64,000 bases of DNA from Cyanophora paradoxa (Eukaryota > Glaucocystophyceae > Cyanophorales > Cyanophoraceae). This document shows positions 1 to 8,935 of this stretch, piece after piece. The DNA is taken from contig QPMI01000168.1 of NCBI GenBank assembly GCA_004431415.1, positions 1 to 64,000 on the forward strand, given 5' to 3'. Made by a program: the position numbers and the translations under genes. Within the stretch, counting starts at the first letter, position 1. Each line of letters opens with the position of its first letter. The notes beneath the pieces are model-generated. The model had not been told where the DNA came from. It did not search any database and saw only the letters and a program-made list of their open reading frames with translations.

Positions 1-1
1 C

Positions 2-286
2 TCGGGTACCGATTATTTATACGGCGCCTCGAATCCCCGTACCCAGGTCTGGCCCCGGCTCCTCTTCACGAAATTCACTTTCAAATTGTACAACAACATC
101 GCCGGAATGCCTACCTCTGGAATGGTCGTGGGTTCTACCCTCATGGCCGAACTAATTGAGGCAGAGGCGGACTACACGACTGCAACTACCAACTCGACAG
201 CGCCAGGCGCCGGGGCCGAAGTGTACGTTGCCTGGGAAACGGTCGGTCGCGAGTACGACACCAAGATTCACACCACTAGCGTCTAG
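2..286 (+). CDS. 3' end of an unrecognised intronless gene, cut by the window edge
   Basis: An open frame enters from the left edge and ends at TAG 284-286, giving about 94 residues. The first ATG in view is at 86, but the frame is open through position 2, so the start probably lies outside the window. The protein is neutral, rich in Thr, Ala and Gly, with a KFTFKLYNN segment and a WETVGREYDTK tail that look like beta-rich structural protein. I do not recognise the family. It converges on the HNH gene at 323-640, and its intronless compactness matches the other genes of this block. A virion or element structural protein is conceivable but only a guess. Confidence 0.45.
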   Translation, partial: SGTDYLYGASNPRTQVWPRLLFTKFTFKLYNNIAGMPTSGMVVGSTLMAELIEAEADYTTATTNSTAPGAGAEVYVAWETVGREYDTKIHTTSV

Positions 287-322
287 ACTGGCTAAGCTGC
301 ATTAGCGCCTGTGCCGCCTCCA

Positions 323-640
323 TCATCTCCCGAATCTCCTCGCTCTTCTCCTGTAAATTGGCGTACCCCTCCTCTTCTTGCGAATCTCCGACATTGATGC
401 CCAGCGCAGGTTCTCCCTCCTGTAGTCCAGCGGGTTGCCGTTGATGTGTTCCACGTAGCGTCCACGTGGCGACTTCCCGAGGATCAGTTGGGAGAGGTAG
501 TGCTTGCGCCCTCCGAATGTCTTGCTCACCCTGTCCCTGTCCACTCGCCAGGGAAACTCCAAGGCACTCGGGGGTACGTCCGAGTTGACCAGGACGTTGT
601 AGGCGACGTCTTGCGAGTCGGTGCACCGGAGCAGGGCCAT
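323..640 (-). CDS. HNH homing-type endonuclease, small
   Basis: This is a 105-residue intronless frame. Residues about 64-82 read VEHINGNPLDYRRENLRWAS, the hallmark of the HNH_3 family (HxNG..LDxRxxNLR): the His and the Asn of NLRWAS are the metal-binding and catalytic positions. An arginine-rich tail (KKRRGTPIYRRRARR) could bind DNA. Such proteins are encoded by mobile introns, phages and large DNA viruses and make site-specific double-strand breaks. The upstream region holds the 7-bp tandem repeat described below. An intact HNH gene next to other intronless genes supports a virus-like or selfish origin of the 1-3.3 kb block. The family call is firm; the role is inferred. Confidence 0.85.
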   Translation of the reverse strand: MALLRCTDSQDVAYNVLVNSDVPPSALEFPWRVDRDRVSKTFGGRKHYLSQLILGKSPRGRYVEHINGNPLDYRRENLRWASMSEIRKKRRGTPIYRRRARRFGR

Positions 641-654
641 TTTGCTCTAGGTTC

Positions 655-762
655 GGAAAAACCTGGGACTTGGGACTTGGGACTTGGGACTTGGGACTTG
701 GGACTTGGGACTTGGGACTTGGGAAGAGTTGAAACCCAGGTCCCGGCCCAGACTTTCTCCAG
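655..762. repeat. (CTTGGGA)n tandem repeat with conserved flank, copy 1
   Basis: About nine copies of the 7-mer CTTGGGA are followed by AAGAGTT and a conserved segment ending GGCCCAGACTTTCTCC. The block lies directly upstream of the HNH start at 640. Copies 2 and 3 of this composite repeat lie at 1105-1195 and 3150-3232 in the opposite orientation. Confidence 0.85.
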
Positions 763-1104
763 GATCAGAAATTTGTCAGACAAGTCAGGTGAGTTTTTCT
801 ACCGACTTTTTTACTCCTACCACCCCTCGTACTCTTTTTTACTCGTAGTCTTTTTTACTCGTATCCCATCTCGTACCTCCTTCTCTCGACATCTCGCACG
901 AATACTCCTACCCCTCTTCACATCCTTTTTCGGTTGCATACTCTCGTGAGCTTTCATGTCCAGTTTCATGCTACAAGTCGTACACCAGTTCAGACTCTAC
1001 CTCGCTTGAAATCTCACCTGGAATGTCACCAGAAACGTCGTATCCAGAATTCCGTACCCCTTTCTAAGTCTGCCCGGTGGTTAGGGACTTGGTGCAGCAA
1101 ACTC

Positions 1105-1195
1105 TCAGATCCAGAGAAAGTCTGGGCCCAGACCCTGAGTCTAACTCTTCCAAGTCCAAGTCCAAGTCCCAAGTCCAAGTCCAAGTCCCAGGATC
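1105..1195. repeat. (AAGTCCC)n composite repeat, copy 2, inverted relative to copy 1
   Basis: The reverse complement of copy 1: GAGAAAGTCTGGGCCCAGA, then AACTCTT, then degenerate AAGTCC/AAGTCCC units. It sits just downstream of the stop of the gene at 1263-2305. With copy 1 it forms a large inverted repeat around 760-1105, which holds no gene I can support. Confidence 0.8.
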
Positions 1196-1262
1196 GCGCC
1201 AAGTCATAACTGAATAGTCGGCCAATTTTTACAAGTATGTACAATGGAATGAGCAATACTAT

Positions 1263-2305
1263 TTACAGCATCTCAAAGTCAGAGTCATCGTCATCGGAAA
1301 CCAAGTCAATTGGGGCCTCGGGCGCCGACTTAAGGGGAATGCGGGGAAGGGCCTGCGCTGCCTGCACTAAGTCCTGCCGCTCCTGCTCGCGCTGCGCCGC
1401 CAAGGCCGCTGCCGCCTCTGCCTCGCGCCGCTGCTGAGCCTCGACGCGCGCCCTAAGTTCCGCTGCCTCCTTCTTCTTGCGCTCGGCAATCTTGGCCAGC
1501 GTCATCTCGCGACGAAGAAGGCGCTCGTGACGCAACTTGCGCCGGAGTTCGGCCATTTCGCGCTTGGCGATGATGCGCTTCTCAATGGTCTTGACGTGCT
1601 GAGTCAGGCGCTCGGTGTAGTGTGACGTCACGCGAGAACGGGCAATGCCAGCGCCGATCTTCAAGTCTTTTTCGTGTTCCTTGGCGGGATTCTTGACTCG
1701 CTCGGAGTTGTCGGTGAATGACGTGGTCTCCATGAACTTCTTCTTGACGATTGACTTGGTCTTGATAATGCGGCGCTTGCGAGTCGGGTTTTCGTTGTCG
1801 CCTTCAGAGTCGGAAGAGGACTCAGAGTCGTATTGAATCGGCACGTCAAAGTCGATAAAGTCGTTGATGTCAGACTCGGCGTCAGAGGCCTCGGACTCGG
1901 CGTCATCGACTGGCTCGGGAGCGGGCTCGGCGACGGGCTGAGGGGCAGATGACGACGATGACGGAGGGGGAAATTCGTGAAGACTTGAGGGGGATAGGCC
2001 CAGGCGAGCGTCTCGGCGGCAGACTCGGCGAAAAGCTTGGGGTCGCCCCAGCCAGTGGGAGTCTTGACCCAGCCGGGGACGGGGGGCACGTCGACGGGCT
2101 CGGGCTTGGGCTCGGGCTTGGGTTGCTTGGACTTGGGCAGGATGGCGGGTACAAAGTTCAACTGGAGACTGCTGTTGTAGGTTTGGTAGAGGTACCCCAG
2201 CTTGCGGGCACGCTTCTCCATGGCAGGGGTAGGCCAATCGCGGGACTTAGCCCACATCTCAAGGGCCTTGGCAAAGTCCTCGACAAGCTCAGAGGGAATC
2301 GACAT
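1263..2305 (-). CDS. Two-frame gene joined by a putative -1 frameshift; acidic and coiled-coil protein
   Basis: Frame A starts at ATG 2305-2303 (MSIPSELVEDFAKALEMWAK) and looks natural for about 113 residues, with a Pro/Lys spacer KPEPKPEPVDVPPVPGW. Near 1970 the natural-looking sequence moves to frame B: a Ser/Asp/Glu-rich acidic region, then a long Arg/Glu/Ala-rich coiled coil (from about KRIIAKREMAELRRKLRHE), then an acidic tail ending DDDDSDFEML at 1263. The switch coincides with T_TTC_CCC at 1973-1967, a canonical -1 slippery heptamer in the correct phase, so a fused product of about 347 residues is possible. An indel or sequencing error is the alternative. The family is unknown; the acidic plus coiled-coil layout suggests a scaffold or DNA-interacting role. 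Confidence 0.6.
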
Positions 2306-2644
2306 CTGCGCAAAGGGAAGAGAGATCAGCAAAGGCAAAACGTGAGGTGACTGAGAGAGCGGACTTGTGAAAATTCGGAGAGGCAGGGTTTCCTTGGGCT
2401 GAGAGAAGGCGGCGAACCCGTTTCAAGAGTGAGGCAAAATGGCGGCGGACCGCGGTTTTGTTGCCGATTTTTTTCGCGGTCTAGTTCGCAACGGAAAACG
2501 TTGCCAACTGGCCTGAAAAAAGCCAAATTTAGCGTTGGACCGAAGACAGAAAAAGGGAGCCGGCCTGACGGAAATCGCCCGAGTGCGTCCGCCGAAGGTC
2601 GAGTCTCGGATGGGGGGTACACCCTCAGGGGGCCCCCTGGCCCC

Positions 2645-3115
2645 TCACCCTGGTAGTACCCTCTCAAGGGGATTTTCGAAGCCGTACAATTCTTGGTAAG
2701 TCTCGTAATCCGGGCTGTACCCCCTCACAATCTGCGGGAGCCCCATTGAAAGCCTCCGTCTATCCTCTCTCAATTCCCTGCGGAAAAGTCTACGGTCTTC
2801 TCGAGCTTCGCGCGTCACGCCAGCTGGGCGTGGTCTATGATTGTTAGGGTTGTCGTAGCCTGGCCCCACCAGCCTCACGAAATTTTCGCGTATGGCCTCG
2901 GGGAGACTTTGGAAACGGTTCGTTGTGTGGAACTCAATCCATTCAGTGAACCGACGCGGATATTGACGGATGACTTCAAGTACGCCCTCTGTGTCGGGCT
3001 CTGGTGTTATGTCGGGAATGTCACGTCCCGTGAGGTGCCAACGCCAGAACTCGCGCAACCTTTCGAATGCCATATTCAACTCAAAGGGGAAATCGTAATA
3101 GAGATTGCCTGACAT
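2645..3115 (-). CDS. Unrecognised intronless protein, 156 aa
   Basis: The frame runs from ATG 3115-3113 (MSGNLYYDFPFELNMAFERL) to the stop at 2645. I chose this start because upstream sequence in the same frame is the 7-bp repeat and low-complexity DNA. The N-terminal half is rich in aromatic and acidic residues (LREFWRWHLTGRDIPDI). The middle is strongly basic and helical (TREAREDRRLFRRELREDRR). I recognise no family. Like its neighbours it has no intron and an upstream copy of the composite repeat, suggesting shared regulation. Between this gene and the 1263-2305 gene lies about 340 bp with no gene I can support. Confidence 0.6.
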   Translation of the reverse strand: MSGNLYYDFPFELNMAFERLREFWRWHLTGRDIPDITPEPDTEGVLEVIRQYPRRFTEWIEFHTTNRFQSLPEAIRENFVRLVGPGYDNPNNHRPRPAGVTREAREDRRLFRRELREDRRRLSMGLPQIVRGYSPDYETYQELYGFENPLERVLPG

Positions 3116-3149
3116 TTTTCTCCCCTTCCGAAAATTTCCCCGCTTTTGA

Positions 3150-3232
3150 GTCCAGACTCTGATTCCAACTCTTCCCAAGTCCCAAGTCCCAAGTCCCAAG
3201 TCCCAAGTCCCAAGTCCCAGGTCCCATTTTTC
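3150..3232. repeat. (AAGTCCC)n composite repeat, copy 3
   Basis: CAGACTCTGATTCCAACTCTT is followed by seven to eight AAGTCCC units, 35 bp or more upstream of the ATG at 3115. It has the same orientation as copy 2, so the composite is a recurrent spacer of this block rather than a random microsatellite. Confidence 0.85.
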
Positions 3233-4414
3233 TCCCATTTTGACTCGAGATTCTGACCAAGTCCAAATTTTGGCCCGGGATTCGAACCCTCGTTTTCGAT
3301 CGATTTCACGCGTGAAAACGGCACTTTTCGGCCTTTTCCGATTTTTCCTTTCTCGCGATCGCATTAATGTCCCCGATCTCGAAATCGCGATCGAAAAGGG
3401 TCGCGATCGGGAGAAAATCGCGATCGCCAGGGTCGTGATCGCCGCGATCGCCAGCCTCGGAGGGGGTACCCCCACAGCTGTTGCGGCGGTTATAAGAACC
3501 TCCGCAATCCAAGCGTCACTTCCGAGTCTCGAGCTCTCGGAGTTGACTTTTCGCGTTTGGCCCATTGATGGCCCTCATATATATATATATGTGCAGGCCT
3601 GGCGTGCAGTAGCGGCGGCAACATCCGGGCCTGAATTTCGAAGTCGATCTGAACTCGAGCACTCGCGATCGTGGCACCGACTGATCTCTAGATCTAGCTG
3701 CGCCCTGTCGTCAGTCGGTGCCCTGTCGATCGCGACGTCGTCTTCGCCCGCGTGCCACATCGCGATCGATATCTAGCCTCTAGCTATGCTCGGGCTGCGA
3801 ATCCGCAGCAGCCCGCACGCGCAGCAGCCCGTCCGCCGCGCACGAGCGCAATATTGCGCATGCAAGCGCGAGCTCGAGCCTGCGTGCAGCAGCAGGCAGA
3901 GCATGCGCAGACGCGAGTGTGCGCGCTAGCTCCGAGGCTCCACGATCGATTCCACACACAGGGCTCGCTCGCGCTATAGCTATAGCTAGCGCTAGCGAAG
4001 CTGCATGCGCAGCTAGATCGACGACGCCTGCGCCGACAGCTGCAAAGAAGCGCAGGCGGCCGCCAAAGCGAACGTCAACATCAAGGTCTTCACGCGCAGG
4101 CTATAGCTAGGTGTGCAAAGGCGTTAACGTTCCATCAGGCCAGCGGCTGGCCCACGGGTCTTCTGGCGACGTTCCCCATGGCCAGCTCGGGCGGGCGCTT
4201 CTCTCCGCCGAGGAGATCTTCGAATTCCTAACAATCAAGGTGGGTCCCCATGCATATATATGTTACGCAAGCGGTCTAGTCTGCGTAACACTTTGTTACA
4301 CAAATGCGCAACACAATTGTTTCACGATGTGTCACACATTGCATCGATTTGCGTAACGTTTGCGTGACACAACGACGCAGCGGGAGCCCACCCCGGCTCG
4401 CGGCGGCCTCGCAG
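3233..4414. other. Palindrome-rich spacer, no gene; GCGATCGC block at 3300-3470
   Basis: No coding exon is supportable. At 3300-3470 the palindromes CGCGATCG and GCGATCGC recur every 10-25 bases. From 3570 a (TA)n stretch and dense NheI-, PstI- and SphI-like palindromes follow. At 4255-4380 the motif GCGTAACAC, or its complement GTGTTACGC, occurs several times in both orientations. Composition changes sharply from the gene block to its left, so the block boundary is near 3.3 kb. Confidence 0.6.
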
Positions 4415-4870
4415 CGGCTCGCGAAGCCTCTGGAGCGCTTCCAAATCGACGTCAGCGGCGCCGTGTACGCCCCCGGGCCCCGGCTCGTTCCCCTGGCATC
4501 GCCTCACCCCCCGCAGGGGCCTGGACGTGGGAGGCTCGACGGCGGCTTCACGGACGTGCTGCTGGCGAGCGGCGCGCGGCGGGTCTACTCCGCTCGGACG
4601 AGCGCGTCGTCATCCTCGAAAAGACGAACGCGCGGAGCCTCCCCCCCCCCGGAGCCTCTCCCCCGCCCTCCCTAACCCCGCCCTCGAGCTCCAGCTCGTC
4701 AACGTCGTCGTGTGCGCGGCCCCAGCCCCCCTCCGGAGCCCTCCCCTTCTCGGCTGAGGCCCGGCAGGTGCGACGCGTCGTTCATCGGGCTGGCGACGGT
4801 GCTCCCAGCGGCGATGGCGCTGGGCGCCGACGGCTGCCGCCTGGTGGCCCTCATCAAGCCGGGCAAGGGC
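4415..4870 (+). pseudogene. TlyA/FtsJ-type rRNA methyltransferase-like gene, decayed
   Basis: Three exon pieces match the TlyA (hemolysin A-like, SAM-dependent rRNA 2'-O-methyltransferase) core. Piece 4415-4464 gives LERFQIDVSGAV and has donor GTACGC. Piece 4517-4711 gives GLDVGGST, then GFTDVLLASGARRVYS in a shifted frame, then ERVVILEKTNARSL. Piece 4765 onward gives CDASFIGLATVLPAAMALG and VALIKPGKG. LDVG..TGGFTD is the SAM-binding motif I; the missing G at the ST/GG junction breaks the frame. A second shift or deletion lies between RVYS and the LRSDERVV strand, and nothing after LIKP matches, so the C-terminal third is lost. The splice phases of both introns agree with the family, so it was once a spliced gene. 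An assembly indel is possible for the first break. Confidence 0.7.
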
Positions 4871-4967
4871 CACGGCCCCTGCCCCCGCGCCAGCCCCCCG
4901 GGTCGCGGCCCCCGCCCCGCGCCGGCGCCATCCCCCCGGCCGGTTGTGCGGGAGGCTCGGCGGGCGG

Positions 4968-5075
4968 AGGCTAGGCTCGGCGGGCGGCACCGCGGCTCGC
5001 CGGGCCGCGCCGCGGCTCGCCGGGCGGCGCCGCGGCTCGCCGGGCGGCGCCTCGGCTCGCCGGGCGGCGCCGTGG
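4968..5075. repeat. 21-bp GC-rich tandem repeat
   Basis: About five units of a 21-bp repeat centred on CGCGGCTCGCCGGGCGGCG follow the TlyA remnant. Long frames through it on both strands are a by-product of base composition. Confidence 0.7.
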
Positions 5076-6189
5076 CGCCGCGGGCGGCTCCGTGTCTCGT
5101 CGCATGGGGCGGCGGCGTGGTCACCGGGTGGGCGGTGGCGGGGCTCGCGGGGCGGGAAGGAGGCGCGGCGGGCGGCCGGCGCCGCGGCTCGCCAGGCGGT
5201 GTGTGAGGCTCGGCGTCTGGCGGCGCGGCTTGCCGCACGTTAACGTTGTATACGTACATGCATATGGCGATGTTCAAGAGTAACATAGGGGACACGTCAC
5301 AGCTCGCTTCGTCCGGACTTCCCCGGCCTCCGGCGGAGTCAACCAGCTTTGGAGATAGCTAGCGGAGTGTTTCAGGACTGACAGAGCCGTAACCGCAAGC
5401 AGCAACGTTGGGGCACGGTGGCGGGCCGGGGCATGGTGGGGCACGTCCGGGCACGGCCGCATGGTGGGGCACGTAGGGGCATGGCCGCAAGTAACATGTA
5501 CTATAGCTAGTATCCTTAGGGGACACGTCACAGCGTTGCAATTAGGGCACGGTGGCGGGGTATGATGCATATGGGGCACGTCGGGGCAATTTCGTTCCAA
5601 CAAGCGATGCCCAGTGAATGAGTGATATCGATCATGATATATAAGGCTTGTTCAAGTTTAAGCCTTTGTAAATTATATGCAATATGCATGCCATGATGCT
5701 GTTATATATATTCAGTGGTAATGGAGTCACCCACCGTGGCACCGAGGTCACTGAGTCAGCTTTCATGATGACAGAAACGGATCATCGGATGAGGTTCAGT
5801 TGTCAGGTTTCAAGTTTGAGAACTCGTCAGACGTTTTTCCGGCCTCGTACGGGCAAGGGTAATTTGCGAGTCCCGACCTTTTTATATATCCTGAAAGCCC
5901 CTTTAATTGTCGTTCTCATGATATCATCTGATCTCATACACCTAATTTCCATCCAAAGATATGCAGTCCGGAACTTTCGGAAAGAATCGAGTACGTACTG
6001 ATGCCATGATGTGGATGGCATATGGTGCCCTGGTCTCGCTCTGGTCATCCCCCTCAGGGCCTAGCGCTCGGCGCCCCCGGCTGATTTTATAGATTCTGAA
6101 TCGCCGATGCAGGCGCTCCGATGCAGGCGCGGGGCCCGTCCTGGCGAGAACGGGCGCAGTTCCGCGGGCCAATCCCCTCATGTGCCCCC
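5076..6189. other. Intergenic stretch with GGGGCACG repeats, no gene
   Basis: From 5400 to 5590 short degenerate units (GGGGCACGTN, GGGCACGGTGGCGGG) recur, and GGGGACACGTCACAGC occurs twice (about 5289 and 5519). The rest, 5600-6180, is AT-richer and palindromic. I see no exon with family support. Confidence 0.5.
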
Positions 6190-7330
6190 CTCACTCCCTC
6201 GCCGCGCCGCCGCCCGCCGCGGCGCCGCCCCGCCAGTCGAGCCGCGCCGCCACCGGCTGCTCCGATCCTCCGCCCTGCCCAGAGCCGAGCCGCGCCGCCG
6301 CCCGCCGCGGCGCCGCCCCGCCCGTCGAGCCGCGCCGCCGCCGGCCGCTCCGATCCTCCGCACCGCCCAGAGCCGAGCCGCGCCGCCGCCCGCCGCGGCG
6401 CCGCCCCGCCCGTCGAGCCGCGCCGCCGCCGGCCGCTCCGATCCTCCGCCCCGCCCAGAGCCGAGCCGCGGCGCCGCCCGCCGCGGCGCCGCCCGCCCGT
6501 CGAGCCGCGCCGCCGCCGGCCGCTCCGATCCTCCGCACCGCCCAGAGCCGAGCCGCGCCGCCGCCCGCCGCGGCGCCGCCCCGCCCGTCGAGCCGCGCCG
6601 CCGCCGGCCGCTCCGATCCTCCGCCCGCCCAGAGCCGAGCCGCGCCGCCGCCCGCCGCGGCGCCGCCCGCCCGTCGAGCCGCGCCGCCGCCGGCCGCTCC
6701 GATCCTCCGCCCCGCCCAGAGCCGAGCCGCGCCGCCGCCCGCCGCGGCGCCGCCCCGCCCGTCGAGCCGCGCCGCCGCCGGCCGCTCCGATCCTCCGCCC
6801 CGCCCAGAGCCGAGCCGCGGCGCCGCCCGCCGCGGCGCCGCCCCGCCCGTCGAGCCGCGCCGCCGCCGGCCGCTCCGATCCTCCGCCCCGCCCAGAGCCG
6901 AGCCGCGCCGCCGCCCGCCGCGGCGCCGCCCCGCCGTCGAGCCGCGCCGCCGCCGGCCGCTCCGATCCTCCGCCCCGCCAGAGCCGAGCCGCGGCGCCGC
7001 CCGCCGCGGCGCCGCCCCGCCCGTCGAGCCGCGCCGCCGCCGGCCGCTCCGATCCTCCGCCCCGCCCAGAGCCGAGCCGCGCCGCCGCCCGCCGCGGCGC
7101 CGCCCCGCCCGTCGAGCCGCGCCGCCGCCGGCCGCTCCGATCCTCCGCCCCGCCCAGAGCCGAGCCGCGCCGCCGCCCGCCGCGGCGCCGCCCCGCCCGT
7201 CGAGCCGCGCCGCCGCCGGCCGCTCCGATCCTCCGCCCCGCCCAGAGCCGAGCCGCGGCGCCGCCCGCCGCGGCGCCGCCCCGCCCGTCGAGCCGCGCCG
7301 CCGCCGGCCGCCCGTCGAGCCGCGGCCCGC
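6190..7330. repeat. 88-bp GC-rich satellite, about 13 copies
   Basis: The anchor TCCGATCCTCCG starts at 6261, 6349, 6437, 6524 and onward, giving a unit of 88 (sometimes 86-87) bp. Units are nearly identical, differing mainly by one-base indels and the CCCTG/CACCG/CCCCG variant after the anchor. Frames of more than 400 codons are open in several phases on both strands because the unit has no stop and is not a multiple of three. This is satellite DNA, not coding sequence. Confidence 0.92.
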
Positions 7331-8100
7331 CCGCTGCTCATCCGCCGCGCTCGTCGAGCCGCGCCGCCCGCCCGGCAGGCTGCCGATTGCGTTACACAGT
7401 TTTCGCCACAGTGTATGGAATGTGTTACGCAACTCATGTGTGGCTTATGTGTGACTAAATGTAAGAGACTGCGTAACACAATGCATATGCACACAGGCGC
7501 ACCTTCAGAGGCAGTACACGGATCCGGAGACTGAAACGGGCTCCTCCCGCGGCGTCGCTTCCCCTCGGCGGCGTTGCCAGCCGTCGGTCCTTCTTGCCTT
7601 TGTCCTTCGGCTCCGTGCCAAGGCTGCGCGCGACGATAGACAACACGTCTGGGCTCGAAGCGCTAGCGGGCGCGGCGTCGCGGCGGCGCTCAAGCTCGTG
7701 GCCTGGGCGGCGCCTTCTTGTTCGAGCTGCTGCAGCTGCTGCTTCAAGAAGGCACGTTGTCCGCCTCCGGCTCCGCGGCTCCTCGCTTCGTCACGAAGTA
7801 GATCTAGAAGCACCGGCGCATGTGCGCGATGCTTGCACCGGCGCATGCGCGCGATGCTCTGCCTCGTTAAAAGTCTACACAGTCGACCAAAACCTTCACA
7901 TCAGCTGCGCGCCGGCTCCATCGATCGTGCATGCTTGCACTTGCACTTGCACTGTCGACGCTGCCTTCCTTCCTGCCGCGCGTCGACGTCTGGCTTCTAG
8001 ATCTTGCCCATCGTGCGATCGCCCCGGCCGTACGCGTACGAGCTCTAGCTATAGCTATAGGGATCGACTGCGCTCTAGCTAGCTGTATCCTGGCGTAACG

Positions 8101-8202
8101 CAATCCCCCTCTTTGTGTCGGGCTACGCATTTACTCGAAGATGGATCAAAAACGCGGACCAAAAAAATTTGATGGTCCACGGAATTGTTTGGTCCACTAC
8201 AG
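8101..8202 (+). repeat. 102-bp dispersed repeat, copy 1
   Basis: This segment recurs, as far as I can read without a mismatch, as the reverse complement at 52993-53094. It contains GGACCAAA and TTTGGTCC-type inverted motifs and the start of a short frame MDQKRGPKKFDGP seen at both sites. The flanks are unrelated apart from a few bases. Confidence 0.9.
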
Positions 8203-8411
8203 CACCCGGAGACCGTGCGCATATGCATCATGGCATGCGCACGTGCCGCCGGCCCGCCGGGCGCCGCCGCCGCGCGGCGCGGCTCGCCGCCGGCGCCGCT
8301 ATACATCACAGATTCACAGTACATGTGCCGGTCACCGGGTCCACTGCCGGACTCCCGCCCGGACTCCCGGGAGTCCATCATGGCATCGACTCGCCGAGTC
8401 GGCGATATCTT

Positions 8412-8414
8412 ATC

Positions 8415-8453
<39 letters not shown>
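8412..8453. repeat. (ATG/CAT)n microsatellite
   Basis: About 13 uninterrupted ATG/TGA-phase triplets read as poly-Met, poly-Asp or poly-His in the three phases. No gene model supports translation. Confidence 0.9.
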
Positions 8454-8935
8454 CGCACTGCGGTATGCATGATGATGCATATGATTCGACTCTCCAATGG
8501 GTCTTCAATGAGTCTTTATTGACTCTCCTATAAGGTTCAGCACTAAATCAGAATGCGCAGCCGGGGGATGGCGATTAGAAGGGAGGGAGAGCCATTTTTC
8601 ATGAGGGTCGCGCAGGCCGTTTGTACTGCACAATGCACATGCTGCACACGCCGTCGAGCTCGCTGTCGCTCCCCCGTCAAGGCCCGTACTACCCCCTTTC
8701 CTTTCTTCCAGACGAGTACCCCGTGCCCCTCGTGCCCCTCCGTATCCTCTCCGGCCCCCGGCCCCCACCACCCCGCCGCCCCCCACCACCTCCGTCTCCT
8801 TCCTCGTGCCCGGCCTCCTCTCCTCTCGTCTCTCGCTTCGAGGGCGAGCGGCGCCCCGCCCGCCCGCCCCCCGCCGCTGCCCGCCCCTTCCCTCCTCGTT
8901 GCCGCCGCCGCCGCCCGCGCGCCAGCCGCGGGAGG

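Larger units (their letters stand above)
7331..8535. other. Intergenic stretch, no gene; second GCGTAACAC cluster
   Basis: At 7387-7485, just after the satellite, GCGTTACAC, GTGTTACGC and GCGTAACAC recur as they do at 4255-4380 before the TlyA remnant, so the two clusters bracket the 4.4-7.3 kb segment. The remainder is palindrome-rich. It also holds the 102-bp dispersed repeat and an ATG microsatellite listed separately. Confidence 0.5.

Noticed and set aside
3255-3300. tRNA-like T-arm on the minus strand (GGGTTCGAATCCC)
   Set aside because: Only a short T-loop-like hairpin is present; no acceptor stem, anticodon arm or A box at the right spacing.
6190-7330. CRISPR array
   Set aside because: Adjacent 88-bp repeats without unique spacers, in a spliced eukaryotic genome with no cas genes.
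6107-7534. Frames of 413-475 codons on both strands
   Set aside because: They run through the 88-bp satellite, which lacks stops in several phases; the products are pure Arg/Ala/Pro repeats.
8115-8533. Frames with poly-Met, poly-Asp or poly-His
   Set aside because: They come from the ATG microsatellite at 8412-8453 and have no further exon support.
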